In this document: positions 1 to 8,549 of the stretch, piece after piece
Numbering within the stretch: the first letter of the stretch is position 1
Layout: every line of letters begins with the position of its first letter
DNA from: Paenibacillus sp. 32352
GTDB lineage: Bacteria; Bacillota; Bacilli; Paenibacillales; NBRC-103111
Direction of reading: 5' to 3'
NCBI RefSeq assembly: GCF_002042965.1
Contig: NZ_MZNT01000001.1
Location: 124,001-188,000 of the forward strand
Length of the DNA stretch: 64,000 bases
The notes under the pieces: model-generated
What the model saw: the letters and a program-made list of their open reading frames with translations, nothing else
What the model was told of the DNA's origin: nothing
The model's database searches: none
Made by a program: the position numbers and the translations under genes

Positions 1-1
1 T

Positions 2-553
2 CACTTTTTCTCCTGGGTTATCGTGTCGGGGATTGTCCTGACGTTGTTCGCTACCGACTATGGTTCGGTCAATAAAATCCTTAAGCTGTTCGATATGGAA
101 CCGAAAACCTTCCTGTATGACTCGTTCTCCTGGATCTCGATCTTTGTCGGTTCGGGCGTATGGAAGGAGATGGGCTTCAGCACCATCATTTATTTGGCGG
201 CGCTTACCACTATCGACCCCTCGCTGTATGAATCAGCCTGCATGGATGGGGCCACTAAATGGAGACAGATCTGGCATATCACGCTTCCCGGCATTCGCCA
301 TACGATCGTTCTGCTGCTTATTCTGGCTATGGGGAGGGTGATGGAGGTCGGCTTCGATCAGGTCTACAACCTGCAAAATTCAGCCGTAGCCGGTGTATCC
401 GAGGTCATCAGCACTTACATATATAAAATCGGGCTACAGCAGGCCCAGTTCAGCTTGACCACCGCCATGGGACTGTTCGAATCGGTCGTCAGCTTCACCT
501 TGGTGCTTCTGGCCAACTGGATTGCCCGCAAATTCGATCAAGCGCTGTTCTAA
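2..553 (+). CDS. ABC sugar transporter permease, LplB/YteP type (5' truncated)
   Basis: Inner-membrane permease of a carbohydrate ABC importer; the frame is open to the left window edge, so the N-terminus is missing. Several hydrophobic segments are visible. The cytoplasmic EAA loop that docks on the ATPase is clear near the middle (YESACMDGATKWRQIW followed by a Pro). The next genes are the partner permease, 21 bp on, and a solute-binding lipoprotein. This order is typical of LplB-LplC-LplA / YteP-YtcP-YtcQ importers for oligosaccharides in Bacillus and Paenibacillus. No ATPase gene is seen here; such systems often share a distant MsmX-like ATPase. Substrate not deducible. Confidence 0.9.
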   Translation, partial: HFFSWVIVSGIVLTLFATDYGSVNKILKLFDMEPKTFLYDSFSWISIFVGSGVWKEMGFSTIIYLAALTTIDPSLYESACMDGATKWRQIWHITLPGIRHTIVLLLILAMGRVMEVGFDQVYNLQNSAVAGVSEVISTYIYKIGLQQAQFSLTTAMGLFESVVSFTLVLLANWIARKFDQALF

Positions 554-574
554 TTGAAATGAAGGAGGGATCGC

Positions 575-1447
575 ATGAAAGCGACAACCGGTGAAAAATG
601 CTTCTACGCCCTCAATTATATGGCTCTGGCGGCCATTGCCTTAACCTGCTTGCTGCCGTTCCTCCATATTATCGCGGTCTCGTTCAGTGAAAGGGGGGCT
701 GTCGAATCCGGACATGTCTTTTTGTGGCCGGTCGGTTTTCAGCTCACCGCTTATAAATTTTTCTTCATTGCAACTCCGGCTGTCAAGGCGTTCCTGAATA
801 GCTTATGGATTACGATCGGCGGCGTCACCCTGAGCATGCTCTGCACCGTTCTGGCTGCCTATCCGCTCTCCCGGCCTTATTTGTACGGGCGCAAATATAT
901 GGTCCTTGCGATGGTATTCACGATGCTGTTCTCAGGCGGGATGATTCCCACCTATCTGGTTGTCAAAAGCCTTTCGCTGATAGATTCTTATTGGTCCATC
1001 TGGCTTACCGGACTGATAAGTACCTATAATATGCTTCTGATGCGGAGCTACTTCGAGAACATTCCCCGCGAGGTGGAAGAGGCCGCCCAAATCGACGGCT
1101 GTAATGAAACGACGCTTCTCGTCCGCATCATTTTGCCTCTGTCGCTACCTATGCTGGCTACGCTGGCTCTGTTTTACGGTGTCAGCTACTGGAACGCGTT
1201 CATGAACGTGCTGATGTATATCAACAAAAGCGACATGCAAAATTTAACGGTCATTGTCCAGGCCATGCTGCAAAAAAACGATGTTTTGGCGGCCGCTTCT
1301 ACGGATATCGTCGAACAGCAGCTGGTGATGAACGAAATGATCAAATCGGTAGGGGTCGTCGTCATGGTGGTTCCCATGCTGCTGGTGTATCCGTTCCTGC
1401 AAAAGTATTTTGTCAAAGGTGTTATGCTGGGGTCGGTCAAGGGTTAA
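575..1447 (+). CDS. ABC sugar transporter permease, LplC/YtcP type
   Basis: Second membrane permease of the importer, 290 aa, full length for the MalG/LplC family. About six hydrophobic segments, with an EAA loop in the C-terminal half (EVEEAAQIDGCNETTLL then RIILPLSLP). The start ATG follows a good AAGGAGG site. It begins 21 bp after the LplB-like gene and is followed 82 bp later by the binding-protein gene, so the three are probably one operon. Family assignment is firm; substrate is unknown. Confidence 0.92.
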   Translation: MKATTGEKCFYALNYMALAAIALTCLLPFLHIIAVSFSERGAVESGHVFLWPVGFQLTAYKFFFIATPAVKAFLNSLWITIGGVTLSMLCTVLAAYPLSRPYLYGRKYMVLAMVFTMLFSGGMIPTYLVVKSLSLIDSYWSIWLTGLISTYNMLLMRSYFENIPREVEEAAQIDGCNETTLLVRIILPLSLPMLATLALFYGVSYWNAFMNVLMYINKSDMQNLTVIVQAMLQKNDVLAAASTDIVEQQLVMNEMIKSVGVVVMVVPMLLVYPFLQKYFVKGVMLGSVKG

Positions 1448-1529
1448 CCGCAAAAGAAAGGCTGTACTGCAAAGTTTCCGCATGCTTCTTACCAAGGCTC
1501 TCTAACAAATTCAAGGAGGAGAAAGGGTC

Positions 1530-3200
1530 ATGAACCAAAAGAAACTATGGGTAGGGATGAGCTTGGCAGCTGTATTGGCTATGGGGGCCGCTCTCGCCGG
1601 ATGTACCGACAAGAAGGAGACGCCTGCAGCGTCCGGCAAAACCGACGACAAGGCACCTGCCAAACGGGGGGATATCACCGTTACGATGTATGACCGGGGA
1701 GCCGTTCCGGCATCGGAGGGCTCGTACGAGGAAAACCGCTGGACCAAATGGATAAACCAGAACGGGCCTGTCAATGTCAAGTACGTACCGGTGCTGCGCA
1801 GCGAGTCCACGAAGAAGCTGAACGTGCTGTTCGCTTCCGGCTCGGCACCCGATGTTATTAACGAATATAATACGCCGTTCCGTCACGGAGTGTATGAACA
1901 AAAGCAGCTTCTTCCGCTGGATGATTACTTGAAATTTATGCCGGAATACCAGAAGCTCCTGACTCAGTTCCCTCAACTGAAAAAAGCCGGTACCAAGCCG
2001 GACGGCAAGCTATACGAAATCGGCAAGCTGAAGGAGGCCTCACCGCTGCATGTGTTCTTCATTCGTACCGACTGGTTGAAAAAGCTGAACCTGCCTATGC
2101 CGACGACAGCCGAAGAGATGATGACCGTGGCCAAGGCGTTCGCCGATCAGGACCCGGACGGCAATGGCAAGAAGGATACCTACGGCATGAACATCAGTAC
2201 CTACTCGGAGACGGCTCTTAATGAAATGTTCGGCGATTCCATGTCCAAGAGCCAGATTTCTTGGGGGATCAAGGACGGGAAGGTCGTTCGTTTATGGGAG
2301 AATGAGCTGGCTTCACTTTCCTTCAAAAAGCGTCTCTACGATGACGGCATCATCGACAAGGACTACATCAACGATAAGGACGGAGCGAAGGCGAAGCAGG
2401 ACTTCCTGAACGGCAAGATCGGTATTTATATTAATTCCAGCGTAAGCTGGTTTGACTTTGCGATCAATGATCTGGCTACGCTGAAGAAAAATGCCCCTGG
2501 AGCGGAAGTTGCGCCTCTGCCTTATCCGAAGTCGCAGTTCGGCCAATTTACCGGGGCGATCGATAATCCCGTCCAAATGACGACGGTTGTCAATGCCAAG
2601 GCAAAGGACCCTGAAGCGGTCATGCGCTATCTCGACTTTATGATGAAGCCGGAAACCGGCATCAAGATTACGTTCGGAGACGAGAATGTTCATTGGAAAA
2701 AAGGCGCGAACGGTTGTCCGCAAATTATCGACCCGGCCAAATCCAAAAATGAGGTCGGCTATGCCGGCGACTATGAAATGTTCCTGACCCGGGCGACGGA
2801 CAAATGCAGCTTCGTGGTAAACCAGTTCAACCCGGATGTGCCGGAGCAGAAGGCGGGACTTGAGCTGTATAAGGAAGCTCAAAAAACGTATCTGGACCCG
2901 TCAAGACAATATCCGGGGATTACAATCGGCGAACATATGCCGCCGTTCCCGAATGATCTCAATGTGATTCATACGAGCCTGCTGAAGGACATGACGGATA
3001 TTTATGTAAAGGCGATCATCAGCGGAAGCAAATATTCGCCGGAGCAGGCCATCAAGGATGCGCAATCGGCCTGGGATAAAGCGGGCGGCAAACAGCTCGA
3101 GGATTATATGAACAAATGGTATTCGGAGAACAAGGATAAAGCGTTCCTGGCCAAGGACGTCTGGGATATCGTCAAGCAGCAGAAGGACCAGTTTAAGTAA
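1530..3200 (+). CDS. Extracellular solute-binding lipoprotein of the sugar importer
   Basis: 556-aa binding protein for the adjacent permeases, anchored to the outer face of the membrane. A lipoprotein signal is visible: basic N-terminus, hydrophobic core and lipobox LAGC with Cys25. The mature part has features of LplA/YtcQ-type group 1 binding proteins, including an Asp-rich DPDGNGKKDTYG loop that resembles the calcium-binding motif of these proteins. SD AAGGAGGAG precedes ATG at 1530. An intrinsic terminator follows at 3225-3263, ending the operon. Confidence 0.92.
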   Translation: MNQKKLWVGMSLAAVLAMGAALAGCTDKKETPAASGKTDDKAPAKRGDITVTMYDRGAVPASEGSYEENRWTKWINQNGPVNVKYVPVLRSESTKKLNVLFASGSAPDVINEYNTPFRHGVYEQKQLLPLDDYLKFMPEYQKLLTQFPQLKKAGTKPDGKLYEIGKLKEASPLHVFFIRTDWLKKLNLPMPTTAEEMMTVAKAFADQDPDGNGKKDTYGMNISTYSETALNEMFGDSMSKSQISWGIKDGKVVRLWENELASLSFKKRLYDDGIIDKDYINDKDGAKAKQDFLNGKIGIYINSSVSWFDFAINDLATLKKNAPGAEVAPLPYPKSQFGQFTGAIDNPVQMTTVVNAKAKDPEAVMRYLDFMMKPETGIKITFGDENVHWKKGANGCPQIIDPAKSKNEVGYAGDYEMFLTRATDKCSFVVNQFNPDVPEQKAGLELYKEAQKTYLDPSRQYPGITIGEHMPPFPNDLNVIHTSLLKDMTDIYVKAIISGSKYSPEQAIKDAQSAWDKAGGKQLEDYMNKWYSENKDKAFLAKDVWDIVKQQKDQFK

Positions 3201-3224
3201 ATCATGCCATAGTTAAGATGCATC

Positions 3225-3263
3225 AAGAGGAGCTTATTGCCATATGTCGTAAGCTCCTCTTTC
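3225..3263 (+). terminator. Rho-independent terminator of the ABC importer operon
   Basis: Perfect inverted repeat AAGAGGAGCTTA / TAAGCTCCTCTT with a 13-nt loop, followed by TT, 24 bp after the binding-protein stop codon. Confidence 0.8.
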
Positions 3264-3436
3264 CTGTTTGAGCACAATTCCATTCATACCCCATAGGGTA
3301 TGAGACAGCCTCTGGAGGAGGTGATCCCGAACCTGCGAATATGCTGAAGGAAGCAAGCTTGTCCGGTAATTTGATCATGGTTGATTGAAGCAAAGCAAGC
3401 GATACATTCCAATCTCAGGAAAGGAAGTTGTGATGG

Positions 3437-4777
3437 ATGAACAGGTTGAAGAAAGGCTGCTGCGCTCTCGTAATGATGCTGTCTATCGGATCTTTATTCG
3501 GGGGTGCTGCCTCGGCGGAAGCTGCTGCCCCCAAGTCGTTTTCGGTGCTGTCCTTAAATGTGGCCGGGCTGCCCGATGTGGTATCAAGCGGAAGTCCGGC
3601 CGCTAATACGCAAAAAATCAGCCCTTTGCTTAACGACTACGATATCGTCGTAGTCCAGGAGGATTTCAACTACCATAATGATCTCATCAAATACGTGACC
3701 CTTCCGTATCTTTCTACCACGAGCGGACCAGCCGGCATAGGAAGCGGGCTCAACCGAATGTCCAGGTATCCTTCTACCGATTTTATCCGTACCAAATGGA
3801 ACAAGTCCTACGGCATCTTCGATAACGGAAGCGATCAATTGACGCCCAAGGGCTTCGATGTGGCAAGACATCAGCTGGAGCCGGGAGTCAATATAGACGT
3901 GTACACGCTTCATGCCGATGCAGGGACAGACAGCGGTTCGATGGATGCACGCCGGGATAACATCCGACAGCTCAAGGATTACATCAAAACGTACTCGGAC
4001 GGGAACGCCGTCATTGTTATGGGGGATACGAACTGCCGGTATACCCGCAGCGGGGATGTGATGGAGGAGCTGCTGGATGAGAACCATCTGAAGGATGCCT
4101 GGATCGAGCTGGTGCGTAACGGCAGCATTCCTCCCGACGGGGATGCGCTTATGGATTCGAGCCAGCTTAACGGACCGAACTACGAAGTCGTCGATAAAAT
4201 ATTGTATCGCGGAAGCAGCATCGTTCAATTGCAGGCGACCTCCTATAAGCTGGAGGATACCAAATTTACGGACAGCAGCGGCAACCAGCTCTCGGATCAT
4301 TATCCCGTCTCCGCTGTCTTCCAGTACACGATAGCTTCCAATGTGTCCGTGAGCAGCCCTTTCGGAGGATCAGGGGGTAATTTCTTCAATCAATTGGATC
4401 ATCTTCCTGCCCAATCCAAAATAACCAAGGTAGAGCTCAGCTCGGGGAACCGTGTGGACGGCTTCCGGTTAACGTTCGGCAATGGTACGGTGTTGACGGC
4501 AGGCGGTGCGAGCACGAACGGATATCAGGCATTGCAGCTAGCTAATGACGAGTATATAAAGGAGATTACGGCGCATAAGGGACAGCGGAACGGCGATGAT
4601 CGAATCTTCTACCTGGAATTCAAGACGAACAAGGGGAATGTTCTGTCCGGAGGCACCAAGACGTCTTCAGCTGCAACCTTTAAGGCTCCGGACGGTTCGT
4701 ATATTGCCGGCTTCTTCGGCAAGGCAGAGGCGGAGCTGGATCGAATAGGAGTCATTTATAAGCAGCTTGCGCCATAA
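3437..4777 (+). CDS. Secreted endonuclease/exonuclease/phosphatase-fold phosphodiesterase with C-terminal jacalin-like domain
   Basis: 446 aa. A signal peptide occupies about residues 1-29 (basic start, hydrophobic core, ASA-type cleavage). Residues ~35-297 carry the EEP metallo-phosphodiesterase fold (DNase I, sphingomyelinase C): SLNVAGLPD near the start, [10 protein letters not shown] with the metal-binding Glu, [15 protein letters not shown] and a final LSDHYPV with the catalytic Asp-His. Residues ~300-446 look like a jacalin-type beta-prism lectin repeat ([36 protein letters not shown]). Sphingomyelinase-like phosphodiesterase is the best guess, but substrate is not fixed by sequence. 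ATG at 3437 lies behind an AGGAAAGGAAG site. Confidence 0.82.
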   Translation: MNRLKKGCCALVMMLSIGSLFGGAASAEAAAPKSFSVLSLNVAGLPDVVSSGSPAANTQKISPLLNDYDIVVVQEDFNYHNDLIKYVTLPYLSTTSGPAGIGSGLNRMSRYPSTDFIRTKWNKSYGIFDNGSDQLTPKGFDVARHQLEPGVNIDVYTLHADAGTDSGSMDARRDNIRQLKDYIKTYSDGNAVIVMGDTNCRYTRSGDVMEELLDENHLKDAWIELVRNGSIPPDGDALMDSSQLNGPNYEVVDKILYRGSSIVQLQATSYKLEDTKFTDSSGNQLSDHYPVSAVFQYTIASNVSVSSPFGGSGGNFFNQLDHLPAQSKITKVELSSGNRVDGFRLTFGNGTVLTAGGASTNGYQALQLANDEYIKEITAHKGQRNGDDRIFYLEFKTNKGNVLSGGTKTSSAATFKAPDGSYIAGFFGKAEAELDRIGVIYKQLAP

Positions 4778-4878
4778 TGAAGGGGCCAAGGTGCTAAATA
4801 AGCGGTGCATCCGTTAATAGAAGCCCGGTTGGAACAATCGTTGTAATCACTATTTCCAATCGCGTAATAAGGATAGGA

Positions 4879-4910
4879 TAAACCTCCAAGCCATTTGGAG
4901 GTTTTATTTA
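4879..4910 (+). terminator. Rho-independent terminator
   Basis: AAACCTCCAA / TTGGAGGTTTT hairpin with a short loop and T-rich tail, about 100 bp after the phosphodiesterase gene. The rest of the 4778-5029 gap shows nothing else I recognise. Confidence 0.8.
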
Positions 4911-5029
4911 TGCGTTAAGCCAATAAAACGCGGATGCCCTGACCTCCATAATTTGCTATAATTATAGGAATTGAACGATTGTCAATTATCGAGCACGATT
5001 TTTGTATTGGAAATGAGCAGGGGGTTACT

Positions 5030-5617
5030 ATGAACAATATTCAACGTATTTGCGTTTTCTCCGGTTCTAATCCCGGGAACCATACCGATTACGAGGCTTC
5101 TGCACTGCGCTTGGGAGAGGTGCTGGCTGTCCGCGGCATCGACCTGGTCTACGGCGGAGCGAGCGTCGGGCTGATGGGCCGTGTTGCGGATAAAGTGCTT
5201 TCCATGGGAAGAAAAGCGATTGGCGTTATGCCAACAGGCCTCTTTCGCGGGGAAATCGCCCACACCGGCTTGACCGAATTCCACGAAGTAGGTACCATGC
5301 ACGAGCGGAAGAAGCTGATGGCTGACTTATCCGATGCGTTCATCAGTATGCCGGGAGGCCTCGGAACTTATGAGGAGCTGTTCGAAGCCGCATGCTGGTC
5401 GCAAATCGGAATTCATCAGAAGCCGATTGGGCTATTGAATGTAAGAGGCTTCTATGATCCTCTCATCGCCATGCTGGAGCATACCATAAGAGAGGGCTTT
5501 ATGCGCGAGGAAAATCTCGGACTGCTCGTGGTTGAGTCCGATCCTGAGCTCTTGGTGGAGCGTCTTCTACATTATGTTCCTGTGAAGCAGGGACAGAAAT
5601 GGGTGGAATTAAAGTAA
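5030..5617 (+). CDS. LOG family (TIGR00730) nucleoside-5'-monophosphate phosphoribohydrolase
   Basis: 195 aa, typical for cytoplasmic LOG (Lonely Guy) proteins, which hydrolyse cytokinin-like or purine nucleoside monophosphates to base and ribose 5-phosphate. Signature motifs present: FSGSNPG near the N-terminus, VYGGASVGLMG, and the nucleotide-binding/catalytic PGGLGTYEELFE. ATG 5030 is chosen because AGCAGGGGG lies just upstream and the next in-frame upstream ATG (4979) would add 17 unconserved residues. Physiological substrate in this organism is unknown; often annotated as a possible lysine decarboxylase, which is incorrect for this family. Confidence 0.9.
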   Translation: MNNIQRICVFSGSNPGNHTDYEASALRLGEVLAVRGIDLVYGGASVGLMGRVADKVLSMGRKAIGVMPTGLFRGEIAHTGLTEFHEVGTMHERKKLMADLSDAFISMPGGLGTYEELFEAACWSQIGIHQKPIGLLNVRGFYDPLIAMLEHTIREGFMREENLGLLVVESDPELLVERLLHYVPVKQGQKWVELK

Positions 5618-5655
5618 CACCCGAATGTTGTACCATGGATTGAGTGCTTAAACAC

Positions 5656-5700
5656 CAAAGGACCCATAACCCGCCGGTTGGCGAGAGGGTCCTTTTAGTT
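5656..5700 (+). terminator. Rho-independent terminator after the LOG gene
   Basis: AAAGGACCC / GGGTCCTTTT with a GC-rich loop and short T-run, between the convergent LOG and glutaminase genes. Confidence 0.7.
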
Positions 5701-5791
5701 ATTACCGCTAACTTAAGATTATCTGGAGCGGCTTCCAGTTGGCGTAATAAGAGGGCCCATCTCCTCTTGCGGATAAGCCCTGACATTACGT

Positions 5792-6730
5792 TTAAAAAAT
5801 ACTCCAGTCAAAAGCAGCCGAAAGTGTCTCCAGCAAATGCACACCAGCGGTACTGTTCCCCTTTGCATTCAATGCAGGACCTACAACACCGATACCGTAT
5901 CGGCCCGGAACGAGGGCAAGCACACCCCCGGAGACGCCGCTCTTGGCCGGAAGCCCGACACGAATGGCGAAGGCGCCGGATTCATTATACATCCCGCAGG
6001 TTATCATGAACGATTTGGCGATCTGCACATAACGGCGGGGGATAAGCTGACGGCCGGTTTGCGGATCGGTGCCGTCATAAGCCAGCACCAACGCCATTCT
6101 CGCCAGATGCAAGCAGTTCACTTCGATGGAGCAATGCTTGAAATAGACCTCCAGCACTTCCTCTACATCGGCATCCAGCACACCATTGGCTTTAAGAAAA
6201 TAAGCCAGCGAGCGATTGCGGTGAGCGGTAGCCGTCTCCGAACGAAATACGGCGTCGTTATAGGTTAACGAGCTATCGCCGGCAAGCTCCCGGAAGAACG
6301 ACAGGATGCGCTCGGTCTTCTGAGCCGGTGTATCTCCGTCAATAAGCGAGGAGACCGTGATGGCTCCGGCATTGATCAGGGGATTAAACGGAATGCCCGG
6401 ATCGACAAGCTCCAGCTTCAGCATGGAGTTAAAGTTGTCCCCGGTAGGCTCCATACCCACCTTGGCGAATACGCCGTCCTCTCCTTTATCCATTAAGGCA
6501 AGCAGCAGTGTAAATACTTTGGAAATGCTCTGTAATGTGAAAAGCAGCTCATGGTTCCCGGCGTTGACCCTTCCGGAAGAACCGTCCAGGATGGTCACTC
6601 CGAGTGCATCCCAAGGAGCATGGGCCAGCTCCGGAATGTAAGAGGCCACTTTCCCCTGAGATGATTGCTTGCGGCTTGCTTCCACCCAGCCGGGAAGCTC
6701 TTTGCTAAGTCGGCTCCATTCGGAATCCAT
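5792..6730 (-). CDS. glsA: Glutaminase A
   Basis: 312 aa, normal for bacterial glutaminase, which hydrolyses L-glutamine to glutamate and ammonia in the cytoplasm. The serine-dependent beta-lactamase-like fold is recognisable: IPELAHAPWDALGV, the catalytic Ser-x-x-Lys within LQSISKVF, INAGAITVSSL, NRSLAYFLKANGVL and the C-terminal GVSGGVLALVPGRYGIGV. ATG at 6730 is preceded on the minus strand by GTGGAGGAAT. Transcribed alone, convergent with the LOG gene. Confidence 0.95.
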   Translation of the reverse strand: MDSEWSRLSKELPGWVEASRKQSSQGKVASYIPELAHAPWDALGVTILDGSSGRVNAGNHELLFTLQSISKVFTLLLALMDKGEDGVFAKVGMEPTGDNFNSMLKLELVDPGIPFNPLINAGAITVSSLIDGDTPAQKTERILSFFRELAGDSSLTYNDAVFRSETATAHRNRSLAYFLKANGVLDADVEEVLEVYFKHCSIEVNCLHLARMALVLAYDGTDPQTGRQLIPRRYVQIAKSFMITCGMYNESGAFAIRVGLPAKSGVSGGVLALVPGRYGIGVVGPALNAKGNSTAGVHLLETLSAAFDWSIF

Positions 6731-7110
6731 ACATTTATTCCTCCACTCGATTCCTTTTTTTTATCTTTTTCGACAAGGGCGTCTTTCATCCCTTTGTGAT
6801 GTAACAGGGAATTTTGAAAAACTTTATTGCCATACATTTCTGGAAAAAGTTAACTGAAGCACAGAGTCAGGTTAGCTCGGAGGTATTTTCATAAAAATGG
6901 GAGCCGGAAAGGAAGAGGTTATATACGGACTATAGATGTTTACGCTTACAAAGGTGATAATCGGTGTGATTCCGTTCTCCTCTATGCATTATGCTGGCCC
7001 GGAGACGGCAATTCCATCCGGAAGCCAATAGGAGGTGACTCCCGCAACGAATCCTTATGGTATGTAAAGGCTAGATCATTATGAAACCTGAAGGAGGTAA
7101 AGTAAAGGTT
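6731..7110. other. 380-bp divergent intergenic region between glsA and the pectinase genes
   Basis: Holds the glsA upstream region and the pectinase leader. The only element I can support is a 14-bp operator-like sequence at 6937-6950. A TATAGA hexamer at 6931-6936 could be a -10 box next to it, but no convincing -35 is seen. Confidence 0.5.
6937..6950 (-). promoter_or_regulatory. Operator-like element upstream of the pectinase genes (cre/LacI-family type)
   Basis: Minus-strand reading TGTAAGCGTAAACA. It matches a CcpA cre consensus (TGWAANCGNTNWCA) at all but one fixed position and differs by one base from an element at 60751-60764 upstream of another secreted lyase-like gene. CcpA or a LacI-family sugar repressor are both possible. 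Confidence 0.5.
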
Positions 7111-8532
7111 ATGAGAATGAAAAAGGGATCATGGAGTTCATTTTTGAAGCTGTGGGTTGCGTTATGCACAGTGCTGCTTGTGTGGACACCCATTCCAAAA
7201 GCGCAGGCGGCGGTTACGCAGGCTGGGGTTGTTCAGAACATTAACATAAACGACAGCGCGAATGCCGCAGCCTGGTCACTTCAATACAGCCTACAGCCTG
7301 GGGATAAGCAATATGGAGACCGGGCGACGACCATCACTACGCTGCCGGATCCATATTACGGATGGCAGTGGTTTCAAGCTGCAGCGAGCTCCAAGAATTA
7401 CACGGGTTCTACACTGCTGTCTTTTCAGGTGCTGGTAAAAGCCCAAATCTATGTGGCATGGGACTCAAGAAAAACGCTGCCAAGCTGGCTGTCCGGCTGG
7501 TATGATACCGGAGATGACATGGTCAACAGCGATTCCGTGAGGTTTCGTGTTTATAAGAAAGATGTAAGCGCTAACACAAATGTTGCTTTGGGCAATACCT
7601 CCGGCGGGGACAGCTATACGGTTATCGTAAAGGATTTAAGCCCTATCGGCTGGGCGGGCTACGACGCTCTCGGGCAAAACGGCACGACAGGCGGAGCGGG
7701 AGGATCGATCGTGACAGCCACGAATCAGCAGGAGCTGGAGGCTTATGCCAACTCGGCAGATCCGCTTACCATTCGCGTTCAAGGGACCATCTCCATGTCG
7801 CCTTGGGGCTATAAGGTGAAAGTAAAATCGAACAAGACGATCATCGGCTTGGGTACCAAAGCAGCGCTGGTCTACGGGGGCCTGGAAGTAACGAACAACG
7901 AAAAAAATGTCATCATCCGCAATCTCACCATTAAAGACTCCTTCCAATCCTGGGACGGGAAGCTGGGGGATTGGGACGCAATTACCGTTCAAAATGGCGC
8001 CCATCATGTTTGGATTGACCGCTGCACGCTGACGCATATGGAGGATGGCTTGATGGATGTTGTGAAGGGCGGCGATTACGTCACCTTGTCCAACACCGTG
8101 CTATCCAACCATAACAAAACGATTGGCATAGGAACGGACGGTTATGCGAACCGGCCTCGCGTTACGATTCACCATAATTTTTTCAACGGAACGAATCAGA
8201 GGAACCCAAGGGTCAATAGAGCCGATGTCCATGTGTTCAACAATTATTATCTGAACATTGGGGACTATGGTATTACAAGCCATAACGATGCGGATGTTTT
8301 GGTCGAAGGCAACTATTTCAAGGATTCGGAGGATGTCACGCAGATCGATCTGGCTACCCCGGGAGATATTGTATTTACTAGCGACAACATCAAGGATAAC
8401 TGCACTGGGGCCAACGATACGAGGGGAAGCGTGTTTAATCCGGCAGACTACTATTCCTATATCAAAGATAGCGCGTCAACTGTGCCCGCCAATGTTCTCA
8501 AAACCGCCGGCGCAGGTAAAATCCGCAAATAG
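7111..8532 (+). CDS. Secreted pectate lyase, polysaccharide lyase family 1
   Basis: 473 aa from ATG 7111. Cleaves polygalacturonate by beta-elimination outside the cell. A signal peptide occupies about residues 1-33, ending AQA-A. An N-terminal beta-rich region (~residues 35-180) has no assignment from me. The right-handed beta-helix follows with PL1 hallmarks: HHVWIDRCTLTHMEDGLMDV (Ca-binding Asp/Glu), NHNKTIGIGTDG, VTIHHNFF and NQRNPRVNRADVHVFNN with the catalytic Arg. The in-frame ATG at 7081 is rejected because the GAAGGAGGT site lies inside that extension. The pectinesterase gene starts 17 bp after the stop, so they form an operon. Confidence 0.93.
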   Translation: MRMKKGSWSSFLKLWVALCTVLLVWTPIPKAQAAVTQAGVVQNININDSANAAAWSLQYSLQPGDKQYGDRATTITTLPDPYYGWQWFQAAASSKNYTGSTLLSFQVLVKAQIYVAWDSRKTLPSWLSGWYDTGDDMVNSDSVRFRVYKKDVSANTNVALGNTSGGDSYTVIVKDLSPIGWAGYDALGQNGTTGGAGGSIVTATNQQELEAYANSADPLTIRVQGTISMSPWGYKVKVKSNKTIIGLGTKAALVYGGLEVTNNEKNVIIRNLTIKDSFQSWDGKLGDWDAITVQNGAHHVWIDRCTLTHMEDGLMDVVKGGDYVTLSNTVLSNHNKTIGIGTDGYANRPRVTIHHNFFNGTNQRNPRVNRADVHVFNNYYLNIGDYGITSHNDADVLVEGNYFKDSEDVTQIDLATPGDIVFTSDNIKDNCTGANDTRGSVFNPADYYSYIKDSASTVPANVLKTAGAGKIRK

Positions 8533-8549
8533 CAGAAAGGATGGTCCAT

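Noticed and set aside
5701..5791. Imperfect inverted repeat ATTACCGCTAACT / AGTTGGCGTAAT
   Set aside because: Arms are far apart and mismatched, with no T-run; probably chance near the convergent gene ends.
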